Assembly: GCA_002287035.1 (NCBI GenBank)
Contig: NSKG01000006.1
Coordinates: forward strand, 124,001 to 188,000
Origin: Pseudomonas sp. WN033
GTDB taxonomy: Bacteria; Pseudomonadota; Gammaproteobacteria; Pseudomonadales; Pseudomonadaceae
Reading direction: 5' to 3'
Length of the DNA stretch: 64,000 nucleotides
Program-made: the position numbers and the translations under genes
The notes under the pieces: generated by a model
What the model saw: only the letters and a program-made list of their open reading frames with translations
What the model was told of the DNA's origin: nothing
Databases searched by the model: none
Shown here: positions 17,341 to 26,739 of the stretch, piece after piece
Layout: each line of letters begins with the position of its first letter
Position numbering within the stretch: the stretch's first letter is position 1

Positions 17341-18231
17341 TCAGCGCATGGCGTAATCCAGGGCCAGACCGATAAACACCAGCATGCCGGCCCAGTGATT
17401 GGCCAGGAAGGCGCGCAGGCAGGCCTGGGGCTCGCGTTCGCGGATCAGCCACTGCTGCCAGGCAAAGCCCAGGGTCATGGTCAGCAGGCCCAGATGATAG
17501 TACAGCCCCAATTCGAAGCGGCTGCCGACCAGCAGCAGGCAAATCAGGGTCAGGCCCTGGAGCAGGCCAATGATCAGGCGGTCGGCCTCGCCGAACAGGA
17601 TTGCGGTGGATTTGACTCCGATCTTCAGGTCATCTTCGCGGTCGCACATGGCGTATTCGGTATCGTAGGCCACGGTCCACAGCAGGTTGGCGATAAACAC
17701 CAGCCACAGGGCGACGGGCAGCTCTGCGGCCTGGGCGGCGAACGCCATGGGAATGGCCCAGGAAAAGGCGGCGCCGAGTATCACCTGGGGGTAGAAAGTG
17801 AAGCGTTTGCAGAACGGGTAGATCGAAGCCAGAGCGATGCCGACGAATGCCAGCTTGATGGTCAGGGCATTGGTCAGCAGCACCAGCAGACCACTCAGGC
17901 CGGTCAGGATGGCGAACAGAATCAGTGCTTCGCGGGCACTGATCCGGCCAGTGGCCAGTGGGCGCTGGCGAGTGCGGCTGACGTGGCCGTCGAAATTGCG
18001 GTCGGCGTAATCGTTGATCACGCAGCCGGCGGCGCGCATCAGAATGACGCCGACCACAAAGATCACCAGCACCTTGATGTTCGGCACGCCTTCGGCGGCC
18101 AGCCACAGCGCCCAGAGCGTGGGCCAGAGCAGCAGATAGGTACCGATCGGGCGATCCAGGCGCATCAACTGAATGAAGTCGAGGGCGCGGGGATGCACCC
18201 GCTGCAGGGGTTTGATCAGCAGGCCTAGCAC
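17341..18231 (-). CDS. ubiA: 4-hydroxybenzoate octaprenyltransferase UbiA
   Basis: A 296-residue integral membrane prenyltransferase of ubiquinone synthesis, joining 4-hydroxybenzoate to the polyprenyl chain. The first Asp-rich prenyl-diphosphate motif is [13 protein letters not shown] and the second is [15 protein letters not shown]. About eight membrane segments are evident. A GTG start at 18231 is chosen: it overlaps the ubiC stop (GTGCTAG), has GGAGA upstream, and gives the family length. An upstream ATG would add 38 residues overlapping ubiC. Confidence 0.94.
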   Translation of the reverse strand: MLGLLIKPLQRVHPRALDFIQLMRLDRPIGTYLLLWPTLWALWLAAEGVPNIKVLVIFVVGVILMRAAGCVINDYADRNFDGHVSRTRQRPLATGRISAREALILFAILTGLSGLLVLLTNALTIKLAFVGIALASIYPFCKRFTFYPQVILGAAFSWAIPMAFAAQAAELPVALWLVFIANLLWTVAYDTEYAMCDREDDLKIGVKSTAILFGEADRLIIGLLQGLTLICLLLVGSRFELGLYYHLGLLTMTLGFAWQQWLIREREPQACLRAFLANHWAGMLVFIGLALDYAMR

Positions 18232-18827
18232 GGGGAGGTCTCCATGGCATGGGGTTGGCTGGCCGGAGGCCAGCCGGTCAGGAACACTTCGCAGACCAGC
18301 AGTCGCGACTGGCCGCCACGACCGAAGCTTGAGCGCCGGGCCCAAAGCTGCTCGGCGCGGACCCGGGCTGGCAACCAGGCGGCGGGGTAGCGGCTGATCT
18401 GAATCGGACCGCGCTGGATCTCCGGGTCACTGAACAGCAGCTCGCCAAGGCTGCGCGTGCCCAGGCTGTTGAGATCGACCCGGGCTTCGCGCAGGGTCTG
18501 CAGGGGGGCAACACTGCGGGCAAAGACGCGCGGCGCGCCGGCAGTATGCAGCAGCACCTCGCGGACCCACAGCGGTTCACCGCTGGCCAGACCGAAGGCC
18601 TGCAGTTCATCGCCCCGACCGGTCTGGATGCCCTGCCAGAGCAGCTCAACCCGGAAGTCGTTGGGTCCGGCGGCAGTCAGGCGCTGAGTCAGCGAGCCCT
18701 GACCGCATAGCCAGTCGAGCAGGGCACCGGCAGGCGCATCGGGGTGTTGAGCGGCGGGAAACCAGTCGGGTACAGTCACGTTTTGAATCGGTTCATGGTC
18801 AATCGATGTGGTCCACAAGGGTATCAT
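18225..18827 (-). CDS. ubiC: Chorismate pyruvate-lyase UbiC
   Basis: About 200 residues. It converts chorismate to 4-hydroxybenzoate and pyruvate, the step before UbiA, which is encoded immediately downstream with a 7-bp overlap. Family features include the central [20 protein letters not shown] segment with the substrate-binding Arg, and LGELLF...IQISRYP. Start is uncertain: ATG 18827 gives a normal length, a GTG at 18779 is possible, and the longest frame (18956) would overlap the divergent rubredoxin gene. Confidence 0.85.
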   Translation of the reverse strand: MIPLWTTSIDHEPIQNVTVPDWFPAAQHPDAPAGALLDWLCGQGSLTQRLTAAGPNDFRVELLWQGIQTGRGDELQAFGLASGEPLWVREVLLHTAGAPRVFARSVAPLQTLREARVDLNSLGTRSLGELLFSDPEIQRGPIQISRYPAAWLPARVRAEQLWARRSSFGRGGQSRLLVCEVFLTGWPPASQPHAMETSPC

Positions 18828-18921
18828 GAAGGTAAGCCAGGGTGCTGCCCGGTCCTTGGCCTGTTTGGGCAATTGCGGTAGTGTCGCGGGCAATTCTGAA
18901 TCTTGTAGAGATGAGTGATTA

Positions 18922-19089
18922 ATGAAGAAGTGGCAATGTATCGTCTGTGGCTTCATCTACGACGAAGCCGAAGGCTGGCCCGATGAGGGGGTCGCCCCAG
19001 GTACCCGTTGGGAAGATGTGCCGGCTGACTGGCAGTGTCCGGACTGCGGGGTTGGCAAGGAAGATTTTGAAATGATCGAGATTGGCTGA
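18922..19089 (+). CDS. rubA: Rubredoxin
   Basis: A 55-residue protein with both metal-binding knuckles, [13 protein letters not shown] and [11 protein letters not shown], and the characteristic [12 protein letters not shown] between them. One iron is held by four Cys. It carries electrons from rubredoxin reductase, encoded 24 bp downstream, to acceptors such as alkane hydroxylases or oxygen/peroxide-reducing proteins. Length and order match the P. aeruginosa rubA-rubredoxin reductase pair. Confidence 0.95.
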   Translation: MKKWQCIVCGFIYDEAEGWPDEGVAPGTRWEDVPADWQCPDCGVGKEDFEMIEIG

Positions 19090-19113
19090 GCAGCCGACTC
19101 TGAGGAGTATTAC

Positions 19114-20265
19114 GTGTCCAGCAGCACCCCACTGGTAATCGTCGGGACCGGCCTGGCCGGCTACAACCTGGCCAAGGAGTTCCGCAAACTGGATGCTGAG
19201 CGCCCGCTTATGCTGATCAGTGCCGATGATGGGCGCTTTTACTCCAAGCCTTTACTGTCTACCGGATTTGCCAAGGGCAAGCAGGCCGATGAGCTGGCGA
19301 TGCAGGATGCTGCCAGCATGGCTGGGCAACTGCAGGCCGAGATTCTCACCCAAACCCGGGTCGAGCGGATTGATCCGCAACAGCGCCGCCTGTGGCTGGC
19401 CGGGCGTGAGCTTGAATACAGCGATCTGGTACTGGCCTGCGGTGCTTCGCCCCGACAGTTGCCCTGGGCCAGGGATTTGGGTGAGCGGCTGCTGTCGATC
19501 AACGATCTGCAAGACTACGCCTGCTTTCGCCGGGCTCTGGAAGGGCGCAAGCGAGTTCTGATCATTGGTGCCGGCCTGATCGGTTGCGAGTTCGCCAATG
19601 ATCTGGTGCTGGCCGGTTTCGAGGTCAGCGTGCTGGCCAGCGACCCTTACCTGATGCCTGGACTGATTCCCGAATCAGTGGCCGAGCCGATCCAGGCCAG
19701 CCTTGAGGCGCTGGGGGTGCGCTTTTATCTGAATCAGAACATTGCCCAGATGCAGCTGAGTGGGTCAGGGCTGCAGGTGCGGCTGGACAATGGGCAGGTG
19801 CTGGAGGCTGACCAGGGGCTGTCGGCTATCGGCCTGCAGGCCAATACCCGGCTGGCGGCCGAGGCGGGGTTGGTGGTCAACCGTGGCATTGTGGTCGATC
19901 GTCAACTGCGCAGTTCCGATCCCCATGTATTTGCGCTGGGCGACTGCGCCGAAGTCAACGGGCTCAATCTGATGTATGTCATGCCGCTGATGGCCGGGGC
20001 TAGAACCCTGGCGCAGGTATTGACTGGGCAACCCGCCGAGTTGAGTTATGGGCCGATGCCGGTGACGGTCAAGACTCCGGCCTGTCCGCTGGTCGTCGCC
20101 CCGCCGATGACGGCCAGTTCCGGTGCCTGGACCATCAGTGGCGAGGGCCCGGATCGACGCGCGTTGTTCCATGCGCCGGATGGCCAGTTACATGGTTATG
20201 CCCTGACGGCCGGGGCGTTGCCGGAGCGGTTGCAGCTTAATCGGCAGTTGCCGTCCTGGCTCTAG
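19114..20265 (+). CDS. rubB: Rubredoxin-NAD(+) reductase
   Basis: A 383-residue FAD/NAD(P)-binding pyridine nucleotide oxidoreductase. The FAD loop is VIVGTGLAGYNLAKEFR, the NADH loop IIGAGLIGCEFANDL, and the second FAD contact HVFALGDCAEVNG. It reduces rubredoxin with NADH. It begins with GTG, with GAGGAG at 19101-19106 as ribosome site, and is probably co-transcribed with rubA. Confidence 0.93.
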   Translation: MSSSTPLVIVGTGLAGYNLAKEFRKLDAERPLMLISADDGRFYSKPLLSTGFAKGKQADELAMQDAASMAGQLQAEILTQTRVERIDPQQRRLWLAGRELEYSDLVLACGASPRQLPWARDLGERLLSINDLQDYACFRRALEGRKRVLIIGAGLIGCEFANDLVLAGFEVSVLASDPYLMPGLIPESVAEPIQASLEALGVRFYLNQNIAQMQLSGSGLQVRLDNGQVLEADQGLSAIGLQANTRLAAEAGLVVNRGIVVDRQLRSSDPHVFALGDCAEVNGLNLMYVMPLMAGARTLAQVLTGQPAELSYGPMPVTVKTPACPLVVAPPMTASSGAWTISGEGPDRRALFHAPDGQLHGYALTAGALPERLQLNRQLPSWL

Positions 20266-20467
20266 AGGTGGGCCAGAACGGGACACTTTGGCCTTTTGTC
20301 GGGAAATCCGTGAGGCAATAGCCAAAAGATCGATTTTCCGACTGGCGCTATGGAATGAGTCGTGCCATGCTGGTTGGGCTGTGACAGGCGGGCCAGACGG
20401 CTCGGCCCCTGCCAGGCCGCTGCGAGGACGCAGCGGGAAAACAACAACAACAGACAATGAGGCTATT

Positions 20468-20740
20468 ATGCGTAAACCGGATCTCGCAGCGGCTATTGCC
20501 GACAAGGCTGACCTGAGCAAGGACCAGGCCAACCGAGTACTCAACGCAATTCTCGATGAAATCACCCAGGCTCTGAGTAAAAAGGACACGGTAACCCTGG
20601 TTGGTTTCGGCACTTTCCTTCAGCGTCATCGCGGCGCTCGTACCGGCAAGAACCCCCAGACCGGAGCCCCGGTCAAGATCAAGGCCAGCAACACTGTATC
20701 CTTCAAGCCAGGCAAGAGTCTGAAAGACGCCGTTAATTGA
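20468..20740 (+). CDS. hupA: HU-family nucleoid DNA-binding protein
   Basis: A 90-residue histone-like protein. The arm region GRNPQTG-type motif appears as RTGKNPQTGAPVKIKAS, and the fold ends FKPGKSLKDAVN. It bends and compacts DNA as a dimer. The ATG at 20468 follows GAGG. The gene follows rubredoxin reductase as in P. aeruginosa, where this copy is called HupA. Partial inverted repeats (20298-20308 with 20332-20342) lie in its 200-bp leader. Confidence 0.93.
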   Translation: MRKPDLAAAIADKADLSKDQANRVLNAILDEITQALSKKDTVTLVGFGTFLQRHRGARTGKNPQTGAPVKIKASNTVSFKPGKSLKDAVN

Positions 20741-20790
20741 AGGTGTGGGGGCAGGGTAAAGCCAACAGGGCCTTACCGTTGCTGATAGTC

Positions 20791-20864
20791 CGTTTCGCGA
20801 CTGCAAGCCGCTCCTATGGTCGGATCAGTGCATCCAGGTAGGAGCGGCTTGCAGCCGCGAATGG
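20791..20864. repeat. Inverted pair of Pseudomonas REP elements (REPIN)
   Basis: A reverse copy (TCGCGACTGCAAGCCGCTCC, 20795-20814) faces a forward copy (GGTAGGAGCGGCTTGCAGCC, 20837-20856). They form a long imperfect hairpin between the convergent HU and HDOD genes. Confidence 0.8.
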
Positions 20865-20886
20865 ACTCGAACTGTTTCAAGCAGCC

Positions 20887-22296
20887 TCAACTGCGCCAGG
20901 TGTGCTGATACTGGTTGACCAGCACCCGCAGCGCATCGCGCGCATCCAGTACTTTCTCCACCACCGCCGTCGCCTGATCCCGTTCCAGACCCAGACGCTC
21001 AAGCAGCGACTCGGGAATGGCCATCAGCGGCCCGCCGCCAATGCCCCGTTCGCGCAGTAGTGCCAGGCTCAGGTAGATCAGATTGGCGTATACATGATCG
21101 TCACCGCAGTAGTCTGGCTCATGCTGGTGGCGCAAGGCGCTGGCGATTTCATCCGGCATGTCCCAGTAACGCATCAACCAGCTGCCAATCTGGTCGCGGG
21201 TCACTCCCAGCACATGTTGCTCGATCTGGTGCGGGGGCACATGCGGGTTGGCTTCCAGATGCCGGCAGATCATCTTGAAGTAGGGTGGGAAGATGTAGGC
21301 CAGCACCAGATAGCCGAAGTTGTGCAGCAGCCCGCACAGGTAGTTGAGCCCTAGCTCGGGGCGTTTGTCACGGGGCATGGCCTTGGCCAGGCCTTCGATC
21401 ACGGCGGCGGTGTAGATCGCCTGCTCCCAATAGGGTGTCGTGCGCTCCGGGGCGTCCTTCGGCAGGTTGAAGGTCTTGCCCAATGCCAGGCCGACGGCCA
21501 GATTGATCACCAGATCGAAACCCAGCACCCGGCCGATGGCGTCTTCGACCGAACGGATCTTGCCCGGCGCGGCGTAGAACGGCGAGGCCGCCCAGCTGAT
21601 GACCTGGGCGGCCAGGCTGGGATCGGTTTCGACCACGTCGGTCAGGTCGTCAATATTGGCGTCGGGGTCGACCCGCAATTTCATGACTTTCTGCGCGGTT
21701 TCCGGCAGCGGCGGAATTTCTATGGTTTCTTCCAGCCGTTGGCGCATGCGCAGTGCGGTGAAGTTCTGCACGGCGGCGTGGATGTCCTGATGATCCTGGT
21801 CGGGATCGCTCGGCAAGGGGGCGATGTTGCTCAGCGGGACGGCAAAGCGGGCGCCACTGGCCTTGGCGACCAGCGCCCTGGCATCAGCCTGTTCAAGCTC
21901 CATACACCAGCCCTCCAGCCCGCTGTCGAGCCATAGCCGGGGATGTTCGAGCAGGCTTTGCTCGTAGACGCAGGGCGAGCTGAACAGGGCCGGCAGGCCA
22001 GGTAGCTGGTTGAGCTGATGCTTGGCCAGAATGCGGCTGAGCTGGGCATCGCGCATGGGCTCAAGCTCGCGACCGAGCAGCTCGGGCAGGCGCTTGAGGT
22101 CAAGCAGGTGATCCTTGGGAATCAGTACCAGCACCGTGCCGATATTGTCGCTCAGCAGGCAGGCCTGAATCTGCTGCGCCGCCGGGCCGGCATGGCGCTG
22201 CTGGCGCATCCGGTAGTTCACGCCCTGCTGCTGCAGCAGTTTTTCGATCAACTGGGGTAGGCTGGCGTTGCCCTCGGTGACAGCTACGGTATTCAT
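20887..22296 (-). CDS. YbaK-like domain fused to HDOD signalling domain
   Basis: A 469-residue protein with two parts. Residues about 10-155 resemble the YbaK/aminoacyl-tRNA deacylase fold (LPQLIEKLLQQQGVNYR...; AACLLSDNIGTVLVLIPKDHLLDL-type segment). Residues about 190-440 are an HDOD domain (EIPPLPETAQKVMKLRVDP..., then GLLHNFGYLVLAYIFP). HDOD proteins are HD-like output domains in signalling; the deacylase part may bind rather than edit tRNA. ATG 22296 is chosen because AAGGAT is well placed; a GTG start lies 30 bp upstream. A homologue occupies the same position beside recG in P. aeruginosa. Confidence 0.85.
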   Translation of the reverse strand: MNTVAVTEGNASLPQLIEKLLQQQGVNYRMRQQRHAGPAAQQIQACLLSDNIGTVLVLIPKDHLLDLKRLPELLGRELEPMRDAQLSRILAKHQLNQLPGLPALFSSPCVYEQSLLEHPRLWLDSGLEGWCMELEQADARALVAKASGARFAVPLSNIAPLPSDPDQDHQDIHAAVQNFTALRMRQRLEETIEIPPLPETAQKVMKLRVDPDANIDDLTDVVETDPSLAAQVISWAASPFYAAPGKIRSVEDAIGRVLGFDLVINLAVGLALGKTFNLPKDAPERTTPYWEQAIYTAAVIEGLAKAMPRDKRPELGLNYLCGLLHNFGYLVLAYIFPPYFKMICRHLEANPHVPPHQIEQHVLGVTRDQIGSWLMRYWDMPDEIASALRHQHEPDYCGDDHVYANLIYLSLALLRERGIGGGPLMAIPESLLERLGLERDQATAVVEKVLDARDALRVLVNQYQHTWRS

Positions 22297-22401
22297 GGAG
22301 CAGGATCCTTTTACTGGGCCTGGCACGCGCTAGCCGGCCGAACAAGCTTTTCGCTGATCTTAGCATGCGCTGGGTAAGGTTGCCGGTTGTTCAGAGGTTC
22401 C

Positions 22402-24483
22402 CTAAACCTGTGCAAACTGCTGGCCGTGAGCCAGCCAGCGATCAATCAGTGGCGCAACCTGCCCTGGATACTGCTGGGCCAGCAGCTTGGCAGCCTGCTG
22501 GACCTCGGGCAGCAGGTCGGCATCGCGCAGCAGATCGGCAACCCGGAACTGCACCAGCCCGGTTTGCCGGGTACCGAGTACCTCGCCGGGGCCGCGCAGG
22601 GCCAGATCCTTTTCCGCAATCACGAAGCCATCGGCGCTTTCGCGCATGATCCCCAGGCGTTCGCGGCCCAGGGCCGAGAGTGGCGCATGGTAGAGCAGCA
22701 CGCAGTGGCTGGCGGTGCTGCCGCGACCGACCCGGCCGCGTAACTGATGAAGTTGGGCCAGGCCCAGGCGCTCGGGGTTTTCGATGATCATCAGGCTGGC
22801 GTTGGGTACATCGACCCCAACTTCAATCACCGTGGTAGCCACCAGCAGGTGCAGGTCACCCATTTTGAAAGCGTTCATGATTTCGGCCTTGTCGGTGGCC
22901 TTCATGCGCCCGTGAACCAGCCCGATCGACAGCTCCGGCAGGCTTTCGCACAACGCTTGCCAGGTGGCCTCGGCGGCTTGGGCCTGAAGTTGCTCGGACT
23001 CTTCGATCAGGGTGCAGACCCAGTAGGCCTGGCGGCCTTCGGCACAGCCGGCACGGACCCGCTCGATGACCTGTTCGCGGCGGCTGTCGGCGATCAGCAC
23101 GGTGTTGATCGGTGTGCGCCCGGGCGGTAGCTCGTCGAGGATCGAGGTATCGAGGTCGGCGTAGGCGCTCATGGCCAGCGTCCGCGGGATCGGGGTGGCG
23201 GTCATGATCAACTGGTGTGGCGAGAATTTTCCGGCACTGCCCTTGTCGCGCAGGGCCAGGCGTTGCTGGACGCCGAAGCGGTGCTGTTCATCGATGATGG
23301 CCAGGCCCAGGTTATGGAATTGCACTTCGTCCTGGAACAGCGCATGGGTACCGACTACCATCGCCGCTTCACCGCTGGCGATCATCTGCAACTGGTTGGC
23401 CCGGGACTTGCCCTTGAGTTTGCCCGCCAGCCAGGCCACAGAAATGCCCAGAGCCGAGAACCAGCGCTGGAAATTGTTGAAGTGTTGTTCAGCCAGGATC
23501 TCGGTTGGTGCCATCAGCGCCACCTGCCAGCCAGCTTCCAGGGCATGCAGCGCGGCGAGGGCGGCGACCACGGTCTTGCCAGCACCGACGTCGCCTTGCA
23601 CCAGGCGCAGCATAGGTTTGGCCTGGGCCAGATCACGGCTGACCTCAAGGCTGACCCGCTGCTGGGCGCCGGTCAACGGAAAACCCAACTGACGACAGAA
23701 TTGCGCGGCCAGCTCGCCACTGGCCTGCATGGCCGGAGCCCGGTGGGCGCGGATCTGCGCGCGCAGGCGCAGCATGGCCAACTGATGGGCCAGCAACTCT
23801 TCGAACGCCAGTCGGTGCTGGGCCCAGTGGCGGCCTTCCTGCAGAGCCTCCAGATCGACATCCGGCGGTGGTCGGTGCAGGGTGCGTACGGCTTCGCGCA
23901 GAGCTGGCAAGTGATGTTGCTCTGCCAACTCAGGTGGCAGTAGGTCGTCCAGTGCATGGCCCTGATCCAGCCAGGCCAGCGCGGCTTCGCTGAGGCTGCG
24001 CAGGCGCAGTTGTGACAATCCTTCGGTGCTTGGGTAGATCGGGGTCAGTGTTGCGGCCACTGGCGCGGTGCTGTGCTCGTCGAGCTTCTGCATTTCCGGG
24101 TGGTAGATTTCCAGCCCGGAGGCGCCGGGCCGCACTTCGCCATAACAGCGCCAGCGGCTGCCGCGGCTGAGGCTGGCCTTGAGCGCAGCGGAGAAGTGGT
24201 AGAAGCGCAGGCTTAGTGTGCCGCTGCCATCCTGCAGCCGGCACAACAGGCTGCGGCGTCGGCCCATGACCACATCGGCGCCGAGCACCAGGCCCTCGAT
24301 CACCGCATCGGTGCCGGGCCGCAGGGCGCCAATTGGGGTGATCCGGGTCCGGTCCTGATAGCGCAGCGGCAGATGGAACAACACATCCTGAACGTTGCGC
24401 AGGCCGAGTTTTTCGAGCTTTTCGGCCAGCGCTGGCCCTACGCCCTTGAGCGCGGTCAGCGGGGTGATCGGCGTCCGACTCAA
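22402..24483 (-). CDS. recG: ATP-dependent DNA helicase RecG
   Basis: A 693-residue helicase that reverses stalled forks and processes branched DNA. The N-terminal wedge/OB domain (about 1-250, LPLRYQDRTRITPIG) is followed by Walker A GDVGAGKTVVA, DEQH box IIDEQHRFG, motif III TATPIPRTLA and motif VI QLRGRVGRG. The start is a probable TTG at 24483 overlapping the oxyR stop (ATTGA), which gives the family N-terminus; a GTG at 24504 adds seven residues. Translational coupling to oxyR is likely. Confidence 0.94.
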   Translation of the reverse strand: MSRTPITPLTALKGVGPALAEKLEKLGLRNVQDVLFHLPLRYQDRTRITPIGALRPGTDAVIEGLVLGADVVMGRRRSLLCRLQDGSGTLSLRFYHFSAALKASLSRGSRWRCYGEVRPGASGLEIYHPEMQKLDEHSTAPVAATLTPIYPSTEGLSQLRLRSLSEAALAWLDQGHALDDLLPPELAEQHHLPALREAVRTLHRPPPDVDLEALQEGRHWAQHRLAFEELLAHQLAMLRLRAQIRAHRAPAMQASGELAAQFCRQLGFPLTGAQQRVSLEVSRDLAQAKPMLRLVQGDVGAGKTVVAALAALHALEAGWQVALMAPTEILAEQHFNNFQRWFSALGISVAWLAGKLKGKSRANQLQMIASGEAAMVVGTHALFQDEVQFHNLGLAIIDEQHRFGVQQRLALRDKGSAGKFSPHQLIMTATPIPRTLAMSAYADLDTSILDELPPGRTPINTVLIADSRREQVIERVRAGCAEGRQAYWVCTLIEESEQLQAQAAEATWQALCESLPELSIGLVHGRMKATDKAEIMNAFKMGDLHLLVATTVIEVGVDVPNASLMIIENPERLGLAQLHQLRGRVGRGSTASHCVLLYHAPLSALGRERLGIMRESADGFVIAEKDLALRGPGEVLGTRQTGLVQFRVADLLRDADLLPEVQQAAKLLAQQYPGQVAPLIDRWLAHGQQFAQV

Positions 24484-25391
24484 TGTGGCTGGCTGACCGA
24501 GCACAGGCGGATCGAGTCGCTCAGCATTTCGATCGCTTTGGGCCGTGGGAAGCTGGCGCGCCAGGCGATGGCGACGGTGCGATAGGGCACAGGGCTCTGG
24601 AACTGCTTGGTGACCAGCAGATCGGAGCTGTAGTAGCGGTCATCGGCGGCGGACATCGGCAGTACGGTCATGCCGATACCGGAGGCGACCATATGGCGAA
24701 TGGTTTCCAGTGAGCTGGACTCGACCGTGGTGTGCTTGTGCTGTTCTTCGCTCTTGCGGATGCTCGGGCAGGCTTCCAGTACCTGATCGCGGAAACAGTG
24801 ACCCTCTCCGAGCAGCAACAGCTTGTTGTCATCCAGCTCATCCAGGCTGACATGGTCGCGCTTGGCCCAGGGGTGGCTGGACGGGATCAGCAGGCTGAAC
24901 GGCTCATCGTACAATGGCTTGGTCAGTACGTCGGGCTCATTGAACGGCAGCGCGATGATGATGGCGTCGAGTTCGCCATTGCGCAGCTTGTCGCGCAGGA
25001 TATGGGTGAAATTTTCTTCGATATACAGCGGCATTTCCGGCGCCACCCGGTGCAACTGCGGGACCAGGTGGGGGAACAGGTAGGGGCCGATGGTGTAGAT
25101 GGCGCCGACCTTGAGCGGAGCCGCCAGCTGATTTTTGCCGGTACTGGCCAGTTCGCGAATGGCCAGGGCTTCTTCCAGCACTTTTTGCGCCTGGGTGACG
25201 ATCTTCTGGCCGATTGGCGTAACCCGCACGGCACTTTTGCTGCGCTCGAAGATCATCACGCCCAGCTCGTCTTCCAGTTTTTTCACCCCGACACTCAGCG
25301 TGGGCTGGGACACGTGGCAGCGTTCGGCAGCGTGGCCAAAGTGCTGTTCCTGGGCCAGGGTAACGATGTAACGCAGTTCGGTCAGGGTCAT
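24480..25391 (-). CDS. oxyR: Hydrogen peroxide-responsive regulator OxyR
   Basis: A 303-residue LysR-type regulator. An N-terminal helix-turn-helix (HFGHAAERCHVSQPTLSVGV) precedes the sensor domain, which holds the redox Cys pair in EGHCFRDQVLEACPS. Oxidation to a disulphide turns on peroxide defence genes. The oxyR-recG overlap and order match P. aeruginosa. Confidence 0.95.
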   Translation of the reverse strand: MTLTELRYIVTLAQEQHFGHAAERCHVSQPTLSVGVKKLEDELGVMIFERSKSAVRVTPIGQKIVTQAQKVLEEALAIRELASTGKNQLAAPLKVGAIYTIGPYLFPHLVPQLHRVAPEMPLYIEENFTHILRDKLRNGELDAIIIALPFNEPDVLTKPLYDEPFSLLIPSSHPWAKRDHVSLDELDDNKLLLLGEGHCFRDQVLEACPSIRKSEEQHKHTTVESSSLETIRHMVASGIGMTVLPMSAADDRYYSSDLLVTKQFQSPVPYRTVAIAWRASFPRPKAIEMLSDSIRLCSVSQPH

Positions 25392-25470
25392 GGCGTTATA
25401 CTGCCTGCGGTGAAAGTCGGACTAGGATCGATAGTTCGTAGCATAGCGCCTTGATCGATAGAGGAAAACA

Positions 25471-26331
25471 ATGAAACGGGTTCTGGTGGCAGGATGTGGA
25501 GATCTGGGGTCAGCACTGGCTTTGCGCCTGCTGGCACGCGGCTGGCAGGTTTATGGTCTGCGCCGTGACACCTCTGGGCTGGCGCCCGGAATAGAGCCGT
25601 TGACGGCGGATCTGTGCGAGCCGCAGCAACCTGCCGGGTGGCCGGTCCAGATCGACTATGTAATCTACTGTCCGGCCGCTGGGCGGCGTGATCCGGAGTT
25701 GTATCAGCGTTTGTATGTGGATGGTTTGCGCCACCTGCTGGGCTGGTTGGCCCAGAACAAGCGCAAGCCGCGTTACCTGTTGCAGGTCTCCAGCACCGCC
25801 GTCTATGCCCAGGCCGATGGTCAGTGGGTCAGTGAGAACAGTCCGGCGCTGGCGGCCAGCGACACCGGCCGCTTGTTGCTGGCCGCTGAGGATCTGGCTC
25901 TGCGCAGCGGTATTCCAGCCTCGGTGGTGCGCCTGGCCGGCATCTATGGTCCGGGGCGGACCCGGTTGATTGAGCAGGTGCGGGCAGGCCTGCAGGTATC
26001 GGCTGAGCCGGCCCAGTACACCAACCGCATCCACCGTGACGATGCCGCCGCGCTGCTTGAACATTTGCTGTTGTTGGCCGATCAGGACGAATTGCTGGCA
26101 CCCTGTTACCTGGGCGTGGACGACGAGCCGGCAGCCATGCACGAGGTAGCGGCCTGGCTGGCTGGACAGCTGGGGGTTGAGTCGCGTGAAGATGGGCCGG
26201 TCAGCACCCGCGTAGGCAGCAAGCGCTGCAGTAATGCCCTGGCGCGCGAAAGTGGCTGGGCGCCGCAGTATCCGAGTTATCGGGAGGGTTACGCCGCCCT
26301 GCTTGGGGAGCAGGGCGGCGCTGGTAGCTGA
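25471..26331 (+). CDS. NAD(P)-dependent epimerase/dehydratase-like SDR (YeeZ-like)
   Basis: A 286-residue extended short-chain dehydrogenase relative. The cofactor loop is VAGCGDLGSALALRLLARG (GxGxxG type), followed by VSSTAVYAQADGQWV with the usual Ser/Tyr region; the YxxxK motif is not intact. RLAGIYGPGR is typical of the family. Substrate unknown. It is divergent from oxyR and convergent with ridA. Confidence 0.8.
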   Translation: MKRVLVAGCGDLGSALALRLLARGWQVYGLRRDTSGLAPGIEPLTADLCEPQQPAGWPVQIDYVIYCPAAGRRDPELYQRLYVDGLRHLLGWLAQNKRKPRYLLQVSSTAVYAQADGQWVSENSPALAASDTGRLLLAAEDLALRSGIPASVVRLAGIYGPGRTRLIEQVRAGLQVSAEPAQYTNRIHRDDAAALLEHLLLLADQDELLAPCYLGVDDEPAAMHEVAAWLAGQLGVESREDGPVSTRVGSKRCSNALARESGWAPQYPSYREGYAALLGEQGGAGS

Positions 26332-26340
26332 CAGTAACTG

Positions 26341-26721
26341 TCAGCCGACCACCATCACCCCATCCATTTCCACCGGCACGCCCTTGGGCAGGGCGGCGAC
26401 GCCGATCGCGGCGCGGGCCGGGTAGGGCTGCTTGAAGTAACGGGCCATGACCTCATTGACCAGGGCGAAATGACCCAGGTCGGTGAGGAAGATGTTCAGT
26501 TTGACGATGTCCTGCAGGCTACCGCCAGCCGCAGCGGCTACGGCGCTGAGGTTGTCGAATACCTGGCAGATCTGCGCTTCGATACCCTCGACCACTTCCA
26601 TGGTTGCAGGATCAAGCGGGATTTGCCCGGACAGGTAGACGGTGTTACCGACCTTGATGGCCTGGGAGTAGGTGCCAATAGCAGCAGGCGCCTGGTCACT
26701 GGTGATGACTTGCTTGTTCAT
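26341..26721 (-). CDS. ridA: RidA family enamine/imine deaminase
   Basis: A 126-residue trimeric cytosolic protein that hydrolyses reactive 2-aminoacrylate and related enamines from PLP enzymes. The family elements are present: N-terminal [29 protein letters not shown], and the C-terminal [18 protein letters not shown] containing the catalytic Arg. It sits 18 bp downstream of spoT, as in other pseudomonads. Confidence 0.94.
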   Translation of the reverse strand: MNKQVITSDQAPAAIGTYSQAIKVGNTVYLSGQIPLDPATMEVVEGIEAQICQVFDNLSAVAAAAGGSLQDIVKLNIFLTDLGHFALVNEVMARYFKQPYPARAAIGVAALPKGVPVEMDGVMVVG

Positions 26722-26739
26722 GGAATCTCCAGATCGGAT

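Noticed and set aside
20287..20342. Inverted repeats GTCGGGAAATC / GATTTTCCGAC and TTTGGC / GCCAAA upstream of the HU gene
   Set aside because: The pairs are interleaved rather than nested and cannot fold as one hairpin; no further support for a function.
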